Origin: a virus
IMG/VR virus record: IMGVR_UViG_3300035698_024459
Location: 1 to 62,531 of that record
Length of the DNA: 62,531 nt
Direction: 5' to 3' (one strand)
The first letter of the stretch is position 1; each line of letters begins with the position of its first letter. The translations under genes and the position numbers were made by a program. The notes under the pieces are model-generated. The model searched no databases. It was not told the origin of the DNA and saw only the letters and a list, made by a program, of their open reading frames with translations. This document shows, in pieces, positions 48,231-56,905 of this stretch.

Positions 48231-50096
48231 TTATACTTTCTTCTTTCCTTTCCACTTAGGCTGTTTTTGACCAAAATTATTACCTTCTCCATTAAACACT
48301 TCTCCACTAGAAGGACACATATATAGATCATTTGTTTCCGTATGAACTAGTTGCTCATCTTCATCTTTGTGTTTGTCTTTTGTTTTTGGGCAGAACGGGG
48401 CTCGTACTTCGTTTTCTGTTTTGATTTTAACTTTTGCTTTTTTGGCGAATGGATTATAAAGGTTAGCTGCAGATCCTCCATCTCCTCCAGTATCATCTCC
48501 AAGTCCACTGTTCGGATCAGTCATCCACCATTTACCACGAGCTTTTTTATTTCGTTTAATTTTTTTTTTGTTCGTTGATGTAATGGATTCTATTAGTTTT
48601 TGTGCATTAACGATGTCAGCTGGAGATGCCGGTCTTGTATCGCTTCCCAATTTCGATATATTAAAAGAATTACCCATTACATCTCCAACGCCAACAGATG
48701 GTTCGATGGGAACACGACTTGGATCTTCCGTAAAGTTTTTTTTATCTTGCCCTGCGAAATAATCAGTCAATAAACCTTTTATAAGAGTAGTGGCTACTCC
48801 ATCTTCTCTCCGTTTATACTCGGCAATAAGCAAATGCATTGTATCTAGTGCTTTATCTTCAGGTGTTTTTTCTTCGATGTCCATATTTGTCATTTCGTTT
48901 CCAAACTGGGCTTTTTTGTTAATCTTTTTTTTTAAGATTGAATCTGCTTCAGCCTTTTTTAGCGTATACATTTTACCTTTAGCAACTACTTTTACAAGAT
49001 CTCCATCCAATTGATGTCTACCCTCCAAGAGAGCCTCATAAACGGCTTCTGTTGGGAACTCTGGCGGATGACTTCTTTCGCCTTCATTAAGATTCATTGT
49101 TTTTTCGGTATTACTACCGACTAATTTTCCACCAGAATTTTCAATATGATCGTCTACCCAACCATCGTAATATTGATCTACTTCACGATCATACCACTCC
49201 TTATACCCTGGTATAAAAGTTTTTGGATCTGGAGAATTTCTATATTCTTTTCTATCAACAGTGTCGAATTTACGGTATCTGTCGTGAGACGAAGACTCTT
49301 CATCAAAATCTTTCTTTTTGCCTTCACCTTGTCCATCTCCATTTAATCCTTGTTCACCTTCAGGGAAAACCATATTTCTGTTTTCTTTCCTTTCTAACTG
49401 CTGATCTGTTCTTTTGAAATCACGGGCTTTTTTCACAAAAAGATTACCATCTTCTTTGGTAACTTTTGATTTACTAAACGCCTTTATAAATGGATTTCCT
49501 ATCGCAACAGAAATCCCCATTTCTTCAGGAACAACAACATCATCTTGAGATTGATTTTGGTCCCGCGTAACAGTAACCATACCATCTCCATTGCAAATTT
49601 CACAAGAAGCGTCTTTTCCCTTACAGGAAGGACAGGTTTTAATCGTCACTTTTGCCGCCGTTATAAAAGGATTATTTGTTTCCGTTTCAGGTTTTTTTAC
49701 TTCTTTGTCTGAAACTATGAATGGATTACTCATTGAGACTCTCCTTGTATTCTCGTTTTCAGTTTCGTCAATTTTCGGATTTAGTCTTGCTCCTGGATTT
49801 TTTCTATTTTTTTTATCGATTACCCTTTCATGTTTAATCTGAGGATTGTTTTTGTTAGTTTGATTATCTGTTTTATTTGCTGGCATTTTATGTGTAGAAT
49901 CTGAGAAATATCCTTCTGCTATCTTCGTAAATGGATTAGACAAAGCAATTTGACAGAATAATTTCTCTTTACCAGATTGTCCGCATTTATTGCATGTGAC
50001 TAAATTATCCCTTAGATCATTTTCATGATTTTTAGTAAATTTATCATCATTTCCACAACGAGGACATTTATATTTATTTTTTTCTTTTTGGGGCAT
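48231..50096 (-). CDS. NPF-motif, zinc-ribbon inner-virion protein
   Basis: A 621-residue protein. Residues 8-45 form a zinc ribbon (YKCPRCGNDD and VTCNKCGQSG). Near residue 155 is a DnaJ-type module (CPSCKGKDASCEICNGDGMV). The rest is charged and largely unfolded, with six recurrences of an NPF-like element: LSNPFTKIA, MSNPFIVSD, NNPFITAA, GNPFIKAF, GNLFVKKA and YNPFAKKA. The end has another cysteine pair (APFCPKT and MCPSSGE). It is encoded just upstream of the portal in the head module. A DNA- or core-associated virion protein is my inference. Confidence 0.55.
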   Translation of the reverse strand: MPQKEKNKYKCPRCGNDDKFTKNHENDLRDNLVTCNKCGQSGKEKLFCQIALSNPFTKIAEGYFSDSTHKMPANKTDNQTNKNNPQIKHERVIDKKNRKNPGARLNPKIDETENENTRRVSMSNPFIVSDKEVKKPETETNNPFITAAKVTIKTCPSCKGKDASCEICNGDGMVTVTRDQNQSQDDVVVPEEMGISVAIGNPFIKAFSKSKVTKEDGNLFVKKARDFKRTDQQLERKENRNMVFPEGEQGLNGDGQGEGKKKDFDEESSSHDRYRKFDTVDRKEYRNSPDPKTFIPGYKEWYDREVDQYYDGWVDDHIENSGGKLVGSNTEKTMNLNEGERSHPPEFPTEAVYEALLEGRHQLDGDLVKVVAKGKMYTLKKAEADSILKKKINKKAQFGNEMTNMDIEEKTPEDKALDTMHLLIAEYKRREDGVATTLIKGLLTDYFAGQDKKNFTEDPSRVPIEPSVGVGDVMGNSFNISKLGSDTRPASPADIVNAQKLIESITSTNKKKIKRNKKARGKWWMTDPNSGLGDDTGGDGGSAANLYNPFAKKAKVKIKTENEVRAPFCPKTKDKHKDEDEQLVHTETNDLYMCPSSGEVFNGEGNNFGQKQPKWKGKKKV

Positions 50097-50108
50097 AATT
50101 ATATCCAG

Positions 50109-53100
50109 TTAGCTTATTATATCTAGTTTTCTCAAAAAATCACATTCTTCCCTTGTTAGAGCTTTGGCTTTCATTGTTGATTCTTTATTAAAATTCAAAA
50201 CATTAGCCAATGATCCAAATTCTTCAAAGGGAATAAACATAGAAAATGTTGCATAATTTTTAATGTTACGAGATGTTCTTTTATATATATTGTTGCACAA
50301 TCTAAAAATATCAGCATCACTTGAAACGAATACATATTCAAAACTACTATTTCTAGCTTTTTCTCTTGCTATTCTATACCATCCCTTCTTTTTTGCCACT
50401 TTTCTGACATAATTAACGATTTCTTTTTCCGATTCTTTGGTTAAATTTGAATACCAATTTTTTGCAGTAGGTTGTTCTTTTCTGGTTCTTTTTTCTTCTG
50501 TTCTTCTTTTTTTATATTTTTCTTTAGAAAAAGGTCTTGCCCCAGCTGGTATTTCTGTTGGCGGTCTAAATCCAAAATATTTCTCAACAGAATCGTCTAT
50601 TGAACCTACGATTCCTGCTAAATATGGAATGTCTCCCGTTCTATATGCAGCGAATTCTCTGAAAAATGTATTAGGGAGTCTCCCATTTATAGCGTTTAAC
50701 GCCAAAAGATAAAGCGAACTTTCAACCAATTCATCAGAAGGTTTATATTCTCCTAGTTTATTCTGTTCTTTTTTACCACTTACCCTAGAGAGTCTTTCTA
50801 ATGATAATTGAGACAAAATCTGCTTAATTCCTTCTGTATGATAGGATCTATCTCCTGTTTGTTTATATAGAAGGAATGGCTCAGCTAATGATTCAGGCAT
50901 ATGACAAGCCTTGACAAAATCATCAATATCTGTAGGATATTTAAATTGTAATGTTTGATTTATTATATCTCTATTATATTTTTCTGACTCAGGTACATTG
51001 TAATGAAAATGTTCTCCAACAGAATCTTCAGATCTTCTTGGCATAATTGGAGCCATCGCAGATGTCATTCCACTAAGAATCTCTTTATGTATTTCGGGAC
51101 GATCTGATATAATTTCAAATAGTTCTTTCCTGACATCGTTTGGCATATCTTTCAATATGCTATTAATATCAACTTGAGATTCAACATCTCCATCTGGGAA
51201 ATTTGCTCTAAAAGAAGGAATGAACAATTTCTGACAATCTGCCTGGATTCCAGCAATAACATATGCTCTGGCCGTATCTTCGTCTTCTAGATCCTCTACT
51301 CTTCTGATTTTTTGAAACTCTCTTCTATCGTTCACAATCATCTTTAATGTTTCGTTGAAATCATGTCCTTTTCTATATTCATTGAATTTTTTCAAAAACC
51401 ATATATTAGATGGAACTCCCTCATGTACTGAATCATTTATATTATCTTGTTCGAATTTCATTAATCTAATAACTGAACTTGGAATTTCCATATATTTAGA
51501 AATAAAATCAACTGCAAGATCTTCTTCTCTCCTAAATGATCGAGTCTTTGTTAAGGATTCAATATGTTGAGATATGACAGAGTTAAATGTGTCGAAAAAT
51601 AGATCTGGAGTTACTCCAGAATATTGTTTTTCAAATTCAGGATAGACATCTACAATAAGAAATTTTCTCCAAAAATCAACAAGACTGTTTTCATAAACAA
51701 TTCTATATTCTTCTGATTCTGGGTTTCCAGCTAACAAAGCTTCTTCTTCTGCCCTTCTGTTAATGTCATTTTTTTCTTCAGAATTCATCCTAATATAATC
51801 TCTTAATCTAATACCTAATGTCATTGTATCGCTTGCAAGATCGGATTCGGTTGATAATTTCTGTAACATATTCCACATATTAGTAACATTTGTAGGATCT
51901 TCAGATTCTCCGATCATTATTCTAGACATTTCTGGCTTTTCTTTTGAAAGTTCGATAAGGTCTTCAGCCTTTCTTTCAACTCCTTTTCCCTCTAACAATC
52001 CCAATCCATTTCCATTCATTAAAATTGATTTTAATAATGGATTAACTTTATTCATTCCGGTAGTAATGAAATTTGAAAATCTAGGAACAGTATTATAAAC
52101 TTGACCCATAATGTCATATGCCATATTGAATAAATCTTCATCCGACATAGTTAATGCAATAAATTGCCAAATGTCAACGCTTTCAACGTCTCCCAAATTA
52201 GTTCCTCGGATCATTTGATTCATATCATAAATATATTGTTTTTTAATTTCATCTTTTTGTTCTTGGGTAGGATTTTTGACTGCTTTTAATCTTTTGCTGT
52301 AGCCGCCTTCCGGTCGTTTAGGAAGAGCGATATTGACTAATAAATCTTCTATCTTTTCTTTCACTTTCTCATTTGCTTCTTCTTGATTCTCATAAGAGAA
52401 ATATACTTGAGAAAAAATATCCATCATTTGACCGTAAATTTTTTCTTTAATATTTTTACTGTCAGATCTTGAGAAAATATCTGGATTAGAAATTGTATGT
52501 TCAAACTCAACTCCAGCTTCAGTTATTCCAATAAAACCGGCATATTCACTCCATGTATTTTTTAACAAATGTCCAGACTTTCTTAAATCTGAATCTTCTG
52601 TCGTGAGATCGAATGCATTTGAAAAATACGAAGAGCTTGGAATTGAAGGATGTGTAAATTTAACAAGACGAGAAACAGCTCTTCTTCCTTTATAGTTTTC
52701 TTCCCATGATTCTTTTAATTCATCTTCAGTTGTTTGACCAGATTTTATTTGGTCTTGTACGTTTTTCTGAGCTAAAAAATTCATAAAAGATAAATCTGAT
52801 ATCGGATTTTTTTGATTGGCTGTTTTGTTTTTCTCAACATTAATAAACAGATTAAGAATATGCGGAGCTAATTCATTCAAAATTTCATGATCTTGTTTTT
52901 TAATTGTTTCTGTTTTGCCAGTTGCTCTATTATATTCTGTTCTTTCTCCATTTCCAGGCGATAAAGTATCTCCTTTCTTCATGCCGGTCATAAAGGAGAC
53001 GGATCCAAATTTTGCACTTCGTGTTACATATGTTTCCAAAGCTTTACGAACACTAATCGGTTCACCATCAAAAGATACCAGTTCTCCGTTACTGTCAAGT

Positions 53101-55463
53101 AAGTTGTCTCCTTCATTTCCATTTATCTGAGGATCTAAAAGATCAGAAACGACATCTGTGAAGAATTCAAAATAATGATTTCCAACAAGGATAGGAACTT
53201 CTTTAACCTGATCCGGTAAATCACGTCCCTTACCAGTAATATAAAATTGTATATTTAAGTCTTTTCCATCTATTGATATTTTGTTTTTAAGGCCCATTCT
53301 CTCTCGGATATCATCATTGTCATTTTTAGGTTTATAAAATTGATTTGCGACTATATTACACTCGGTTTTAAAATTACCATCTACAAAGTCTACCTGACAG
53401 CCATGTTCATACATGGCTATGGCTTCTGGACTTAATAGTGATTTTTCATAATCTGATAATAATTTAGGCGTATCTGCATCTTCAGGAGGAAGATCTCCAC
53501 GGAAATCTGATTGAAAGTTAATTGCATTATTTGCCTCTGGCCCTGGCTGAGCTCCCCGCCACTGAAATTCACCAGTTTTTTTGTCATCTATCCAATAATG
53601 CCGTGAGGAGGACAATAGAGTTTTACTTTCACATATTTCTCCTCCCTTTCTAAACTTCCCACATGTCATGCAGAAATTAGCAACTACCGTAGGACGCTCA
53701 TTGCTTTTAACGGTAGTGAACATAGCCTGCAAAACAAATTGTTTATCTTTTTCTATTGAATCTTTATAATAATCGATAATGTCTTCTGGAAAATTATTTC
53801 TTATAATTTCCATAAGCTTCTCTTTATTAAGGAGGGGACCACCTTCCTCTTTGTTTGTCGATAAAATTAAATCAATTTCGCTAGATGCTTCTCCGCCTAA
53901 TCCATTCAAAAGTTCATCAATTGAAATATCCGCTGTGTCAGTTCCCTTTTTCGACAATAGATGCAGAACATGGTCTAGGGCATTAGGCCCTAATAGACTG
54001 TTTAAATTTCTTTTCAAAAACACATCAAGTATGTTTTCTCTAAAATCTGTATAAAAATCAAAATTCCTTTTGCCTTCTTTAATTTTTTCTTCATTTGACG
54101 AAACATTAAGATTGACTTTATCTAAAATATCGTTTTGATATTGATCAGAAAACATATTAAGTATTCTTTCTCTAGCCTGATCGAGAGGTATGTCTCCGGA
54201 AAGAATAATTTGTTCCATTTCCCTTAATGTCCTATCAAGAAGAACAGTATTAATTGATGGTTTATATCGAACCTGTTCCGGATCTTCTTCGTCTACCGTT
54301 TTAGATAATGGAATTCTAAGAAAACCATCAATTATAGCAAAACTTTCTTCATCTTCGTTTCCTATAGTAATCTTTGAATTTGTTTCCTGAACAATAGAAT
54401 TTCCAAACCCCTCTTTTACCATCCTCCATAATTCTTGAAATGGAACTCCTTGCGTGGAAACCGATTCAGAACGAACAGATCCTTGGTTTAAAATATCAAT
54501 AGCTTTTTCAAAAACTTCATCAAATGAAACTTGTCCGATTTGGGAGGAACCTTTATATTTCGGAAGGATATCTCTTCCGTATATTTTTTCACATGCAGCC
54601 TTAAGCCTACTATTGCCACTCTCAATAAACGCCTGAAGAAGTTTAGTTGCTTTTTCATTATCAAGCAAATCCATTGCCACTCTGTCTGCAAGACCAATTT
54701 CTGTCTGTTCTTGAGGCTGTATAATTGGTTCTACTGGTGGAAGTTCTTCAGTAATAATTTCTTCTGGAGCTTCGGGAACAGTTTCTTCCATAACAGGCTC
54801 TGGTATGGATTCTTGAATGGGTGTCTGAGCGGGAACAGATTCAGGCATTTGCTCTGGATATGCTATTGCTGGGGCTTCCGTTAATGTTGGGGATTCTATC
54901 TCTGGTTCCACAATCTCTTCAGGGACAATAGGTTCATTAACGATTGGCGGTGGTAATTCTTCTTTATCGCCACGATTTTTATTCCAATATTTTTTCGCTT
55001 CAAACGATGCATTTGGAACGTCTTTATATTTTTGTTCAAACGAATAATCTAAAGCTTCAGCAAAAGAAGATGTTTTTGAAGAAGTAGCAAAATTGAATAG
55101 ATCTTGATAGTTTTCTTCCATCATGGACGATGTCTTGGGATGATTAGTTAACGCATATATTATATTATATACATATATCGGACTTGCCTCATCAGATTTC
55201 GCAGCAGATAAAAACCATTTAATCTGAGACTTGTCAAACCAATCTTTGTCAATAATATCTCCAACATTATGGAAATTAAGATTATGTAAACTAAGCCAAT
55301 TAACAATTTCAAGATAATACCGATTATTCTGAAGCTGTTCATATTCCTCGGGAGTTGCAGCAGTCTTCAGTAAAACAATAGCATCATCAAATTGATGAAA
55401 AAGAAGCTCCCTTCGCAAACGGGGGATTTGTGCAATTTTGTTTATAGTTTGTCTTCCGTTCAT
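50109..55463 (-). CDS. Giant unknown virion-type protein, about 1784 residues
   Basis: I start it at 55463 (MNGRQTINKIAQIP, preceded by CGGAGAAA); an upstream ATG at 55523 overlaps the previous gene by 47 bases. The N-terminal 180 residues are helical, then comes a Pro/Glu-rich linker (about 190-260), then a long mixed alpha/beta body. A Cys/His cluster (FCMTCGKFRKGGEICES with a later HGCQVDF) may bind zinc. Near the C terminus are basic residues and GWYRIAREKARN. No enzyme motif is evident. Length and location in the head module suggest an internal or tail-tube-length structural protein, but I do not recognise it. Confidence 0.6.
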   Translation of the reverse strand: MNGRQTINKIAQIPRLRRELLFHQFDDAIVLLKTAATPEEYEQLQNNRYYLEIVNWLSLHNLNFHNVGDIIDKDWFDKSQIKWFLSAAKSDEASPIYVYNIIYALTNHPKTSSMMEENYQDLFNFATSSKTSSFAEALDYSFEQKYKDVPNASFEAKKYWNKNRGDKEELPPPIVNEPIVPEEIVEPEIESPTLTEAPAIAYPEQMPESVPAQTPIQESIPEPVMEETVPEAPEEIITEELPPVEPIIQPQEQTEIGLADRVAMDLLDNEKATKLLQAFIESGNSRLKAACEKIYGRDILPKYKGSSQIGQVSFDEVFEKAIDILNQGSVRSESVSTQGVPFQELWRMVKEGFGNSIVQETNSKITIGNEDEESFAIIDGFLRIPLSKTVDEEDPEQVRYKPSINTVLLDRTLREMEQIILSGDIPLDQARERILNMFSDQYQNDILDKVNLNVSSNEEKIKEGKRNFDFYTDFRENILDVFLKRNLNSLLGPNALDHVLHLLSKKGTDTADISIDELLNGLGGEASSEIDLILSTNKEEGGPLLNKEKLMEIIRNNFPEDIIDYYKDSIEKDKQFVLQAMFTTVKSNERPTVVANFCMTCGKFRKGGEICESKTLLSSSRHYWIDDKKTGEFQWRGAQPGPEANNAINFQSDFRGDLPPEDADTPKLLSDYEKSLLSPEAIAMYEHGCQVDFVDGNFKTECNIVANQFYKPKNDNDDIRERMGLKNKISIDGKDLNIQFYITGKGRDLPDQVKEVPILVGNHYFEFFTDVVSDLLDPQINGNEGDNLLDSNGELVSFDGEPISVRKALETYVTRSAKFGSVSFMTGMKKGDTLSPGNGERTEYNRATGKTETIKKQDHEILNELAPHILNLFINVEKNKTANQKNPISDLSFMNFLAQKNVQDQIKSGQTTEDELKESWEENYKGRRAVSRLVKFTHPSIPSSSYFSNAFDLTTEDSDLRKSGHLLKNTWSEYAGFIGITEAGVEFEHTISNPDIFSRSDSKNIKEKIYGQMMDIFSQVYFSYENQEEANEKVKEKIEDLLVNIALPKRPEGGYSKRLKAVKNPTQEQKDEIKKQYIYDMNQMIRGTNLGDVESVDIWQFIALTMSDEDLFNMAYDIMGQVYNTVPRFSNFITTGMNKVNPLLKSILMNGNGLGLLEGKGVERKAEDLIELSKEKPEMSRIMIGESEDPTNVTNMWNMLQKLSTESDLASDTMTLGIRLRDYIRMNSEEKNDINRRAEEEALLAGNPESEEYRIVYENSLVDFWRKFLIVDVYPEFEKQYSGVTPDLFFDTFNSVISQHIESLTKTRSFRREEDLAVDFISKYMEIPSSVIRLMKFEQDNINDSVHEGVPSNIWFLKKFNEYRKGHDFNETLKMIVNDRREFQKIRRVEDLEDEDTARAYVIAGIQADCQKLFIPSFRANFPDGDVESQVDINSILKDMPNDVRKELFEIISDRPEIHKEILSGMTSAMAPIMPRRSEDSVGEHFHYNVPESEKYNRDIINQTLQFKYPTDIDDFVKACHMPESLAEPFLLYKQTGDRSYHTEGIKQILSQLSLERLSRVSGKKEQNKLGEYKPSDELVESSLYLLALNAINGRLPNTFFREFAAYRTGDIPYLAGIVGSIDDSVEKYFGFRPPTEIPAGARPFSKEKYKKRRTEEKRTRKEQPTAKNWYSNLTKESEKEIVNYVRKVAKKKGWYRIAREKARNSSFEYVFVSSDADIFRLCNNIYKRTSRNIKNYATFSMFIPFEEFGSLANVLNFNKESTMKAKALTREECDFLRKLDIIS

Positions 55464-55476
55464 GAAGATTTCTCCG

Positions 55477-56394
55477 TTAGTGAGATTTTGTTGGCAAAGC
55501 CACCCTTTCCCAGGATCTATCATCCTGTCTCTTCGTTCTGTTTTCTTTTAAATAATTGTCTTCTCTTCGTAAACTTTCTTCTGGAACTTCTTTTGGATCG
55601 ACTGGAACCGCAAATATCCCAGCAAGTGGATTATCGTTTTTCGATGTCTCTGGTAAAAAATCTGGAGCAGTTTCAATATCACCTTTGGATATACTCATTT
55701 TTCTAGTTGCATTGTTCGTGATTGTATCCAATGCTTCTTCTTCCCAGTTACTACTTACATTATCTTTACGGTTTTGAAGAACATGATCCAATTGTTGTTT
55801 CAGCGAGGCTGCTTCATTCCCGGCTTTTATACTTAGATCTTTCTTTTTGTTAGCTTTGCTAACTATATCAAGATTTATTTCAGGAATTTTACCTGATTCA
55901 AAAGAAGATCTATTTGGAATAATCCCACCAGCAGTAACAGAAACATCGGCTGTCGTTTTTGCGGGAGTTACTTGTTCCCATTCTACTCTGGCCTCTACAC
56001 TTGGCTGATGTCTTTGTTCTATGTTTTGCCGTCTTTGTTTTCCTGCCGCAATAGAATGCTCAGTATATTCCGATTCTTTTATTTCGAAATCTGGATTAAA
56101 AATACCTGGCTTATTGATAAGCGAAATATCTGTTCCGCCATAATTGGTTTCAACGCCAGCTCTAGAAGGTTTCAATGATTTTGAATCTTCTGGTCTATTT
56201 TCTATTTTAGTAGCAGGTTTTAGTTGCTCCCAATCTTCTCTTATGTTTGGCTTATCTGAAATGGGCATTTTTTCAGAAATGTTTCGTTCTGGGTCAGAAA
56301 ACAGTCCCTTAAACAATTCTTGATTTATAGCAATTTTTCTCTTTTTATCAGATCCAAATTGGATTTCTTGATTTCCCATTATACATGTAGTCAT
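55477..56394 (-). CDS. Unknown protein, 305 residues, in the head module
   Basis: The start is set at 56394 (MTTCIMGNQEIQFGS) with AAGGAGAAG upstream; the longer open frame upstream overlaps the 56396 gene and is unlikely. Charged and mostly unfolded. It contains RKIAINQELFKGLFSDPERN, WEQLKPATKIEN and a related copy VEWEQVTPAKTTAD, plus WEEEALDTI and WERVALPTK near the end. These WEQ/WER-type segments recur and may be binding motifs. It starts one base after the previous stop. Not recognised. Confidence 0.55.
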   Translation of the reverse strand: MTTCIMGNQEIQFGSDKKRKIAINQELFKGLFSDPERNISEKMPISDKPNIREDWEQLKPATKIENRPEDSKSLKPSRAGVETNYGGTDISLINKPGIFNPDFEIKESEYTEHSIAAGKQRRQNIEQRHQPSVEARVEWEQVTPAKTTADVSVTAGGIIPNRSSFESGKIPEINLDIVSKANKKKDLSIKAGNEAASLKQQLDHVLQNRKDNVSSNWEEEALDTITNNATRKMSISKGDIETAPDFLPETSKNDNPLAGIFAVPVDPKEVPEESLRREDNYLKENRTKRQDDRSWERVALPTKSH

Positions 56395-56395
56395 T

Positions 56396-56905
56396 TTACT
56401 TCTCCTTTTTTTGCTTAAATTCATCGGGGAATTTATTGGTTTTTGATTTCGTATTTTTATTTGATTTTGATTTTTTCTGTTCTGTTTCATTTTTATCAGT
56501 AACCATTTCTTTCGCATACTCTGAAGGATATATATAATCCCAGAATCCAAACAATTTATTCCTTTCTTTATCATTTAAAGCATGAACTTTTCTATATAAA
56601 GCGACATTTAAAGCATTATCACTCATTTCAGCTACTTTTTTTATTCGATTTTGTTGAGATACAATTTCAATCCCTATATCTTCATAAGTTTTATAATGAT
56701 CGCAAAGACTTCCTGGGGTTCCGTCCTCACCTACGAACATTGTAGTCTTAAAATTACCAGTTTCATCGACGCATGAACCGTTGCCCCATGGGCATGGAGG
56801 GATTCCTTCTGCGGAAGAAAGATGAATACAGGATTTGCAAATTTCACCAGGCTGTACGGAGTTTTCATGTAGACTGAAATCGAAAACTTTCTCTTCTTTA
56901 GGCAT
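56396..56905 (-). CDS. Unknown cysteine-containing protein, 169 residues
   Basis: Residues 20-70 contain ICKSCIHLSS, PPCPWGNGSC and GSLCDHYKTY, six cysteines and a His that could form one or two zinc sites. A helical region follows (MSDNALNVALYRKVHALNDK) and then a Lys/Asn-rich tail. A TCGTATAAT element lies 28 bases upstream inside the preceding gene, so the head genes from here on may also be started independently. Function unknown. Confidence 0.6.
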   Translation of the reverse strand: MPKEEKVFDFSLHENSVQPGEICKSCIHLSSAEGIPPCPWGNGSCVDETGNFKTTMFVGEDGTPGSLCDHYKTYEDIGIEIVSQQNRIKKVAEMSDNALNVALYRKVHALNDKERNKLFGFWDYIYPSEYAKEMVTDKNETEQKKSKSNKNTKSKTNKFPDEFKQKKEK

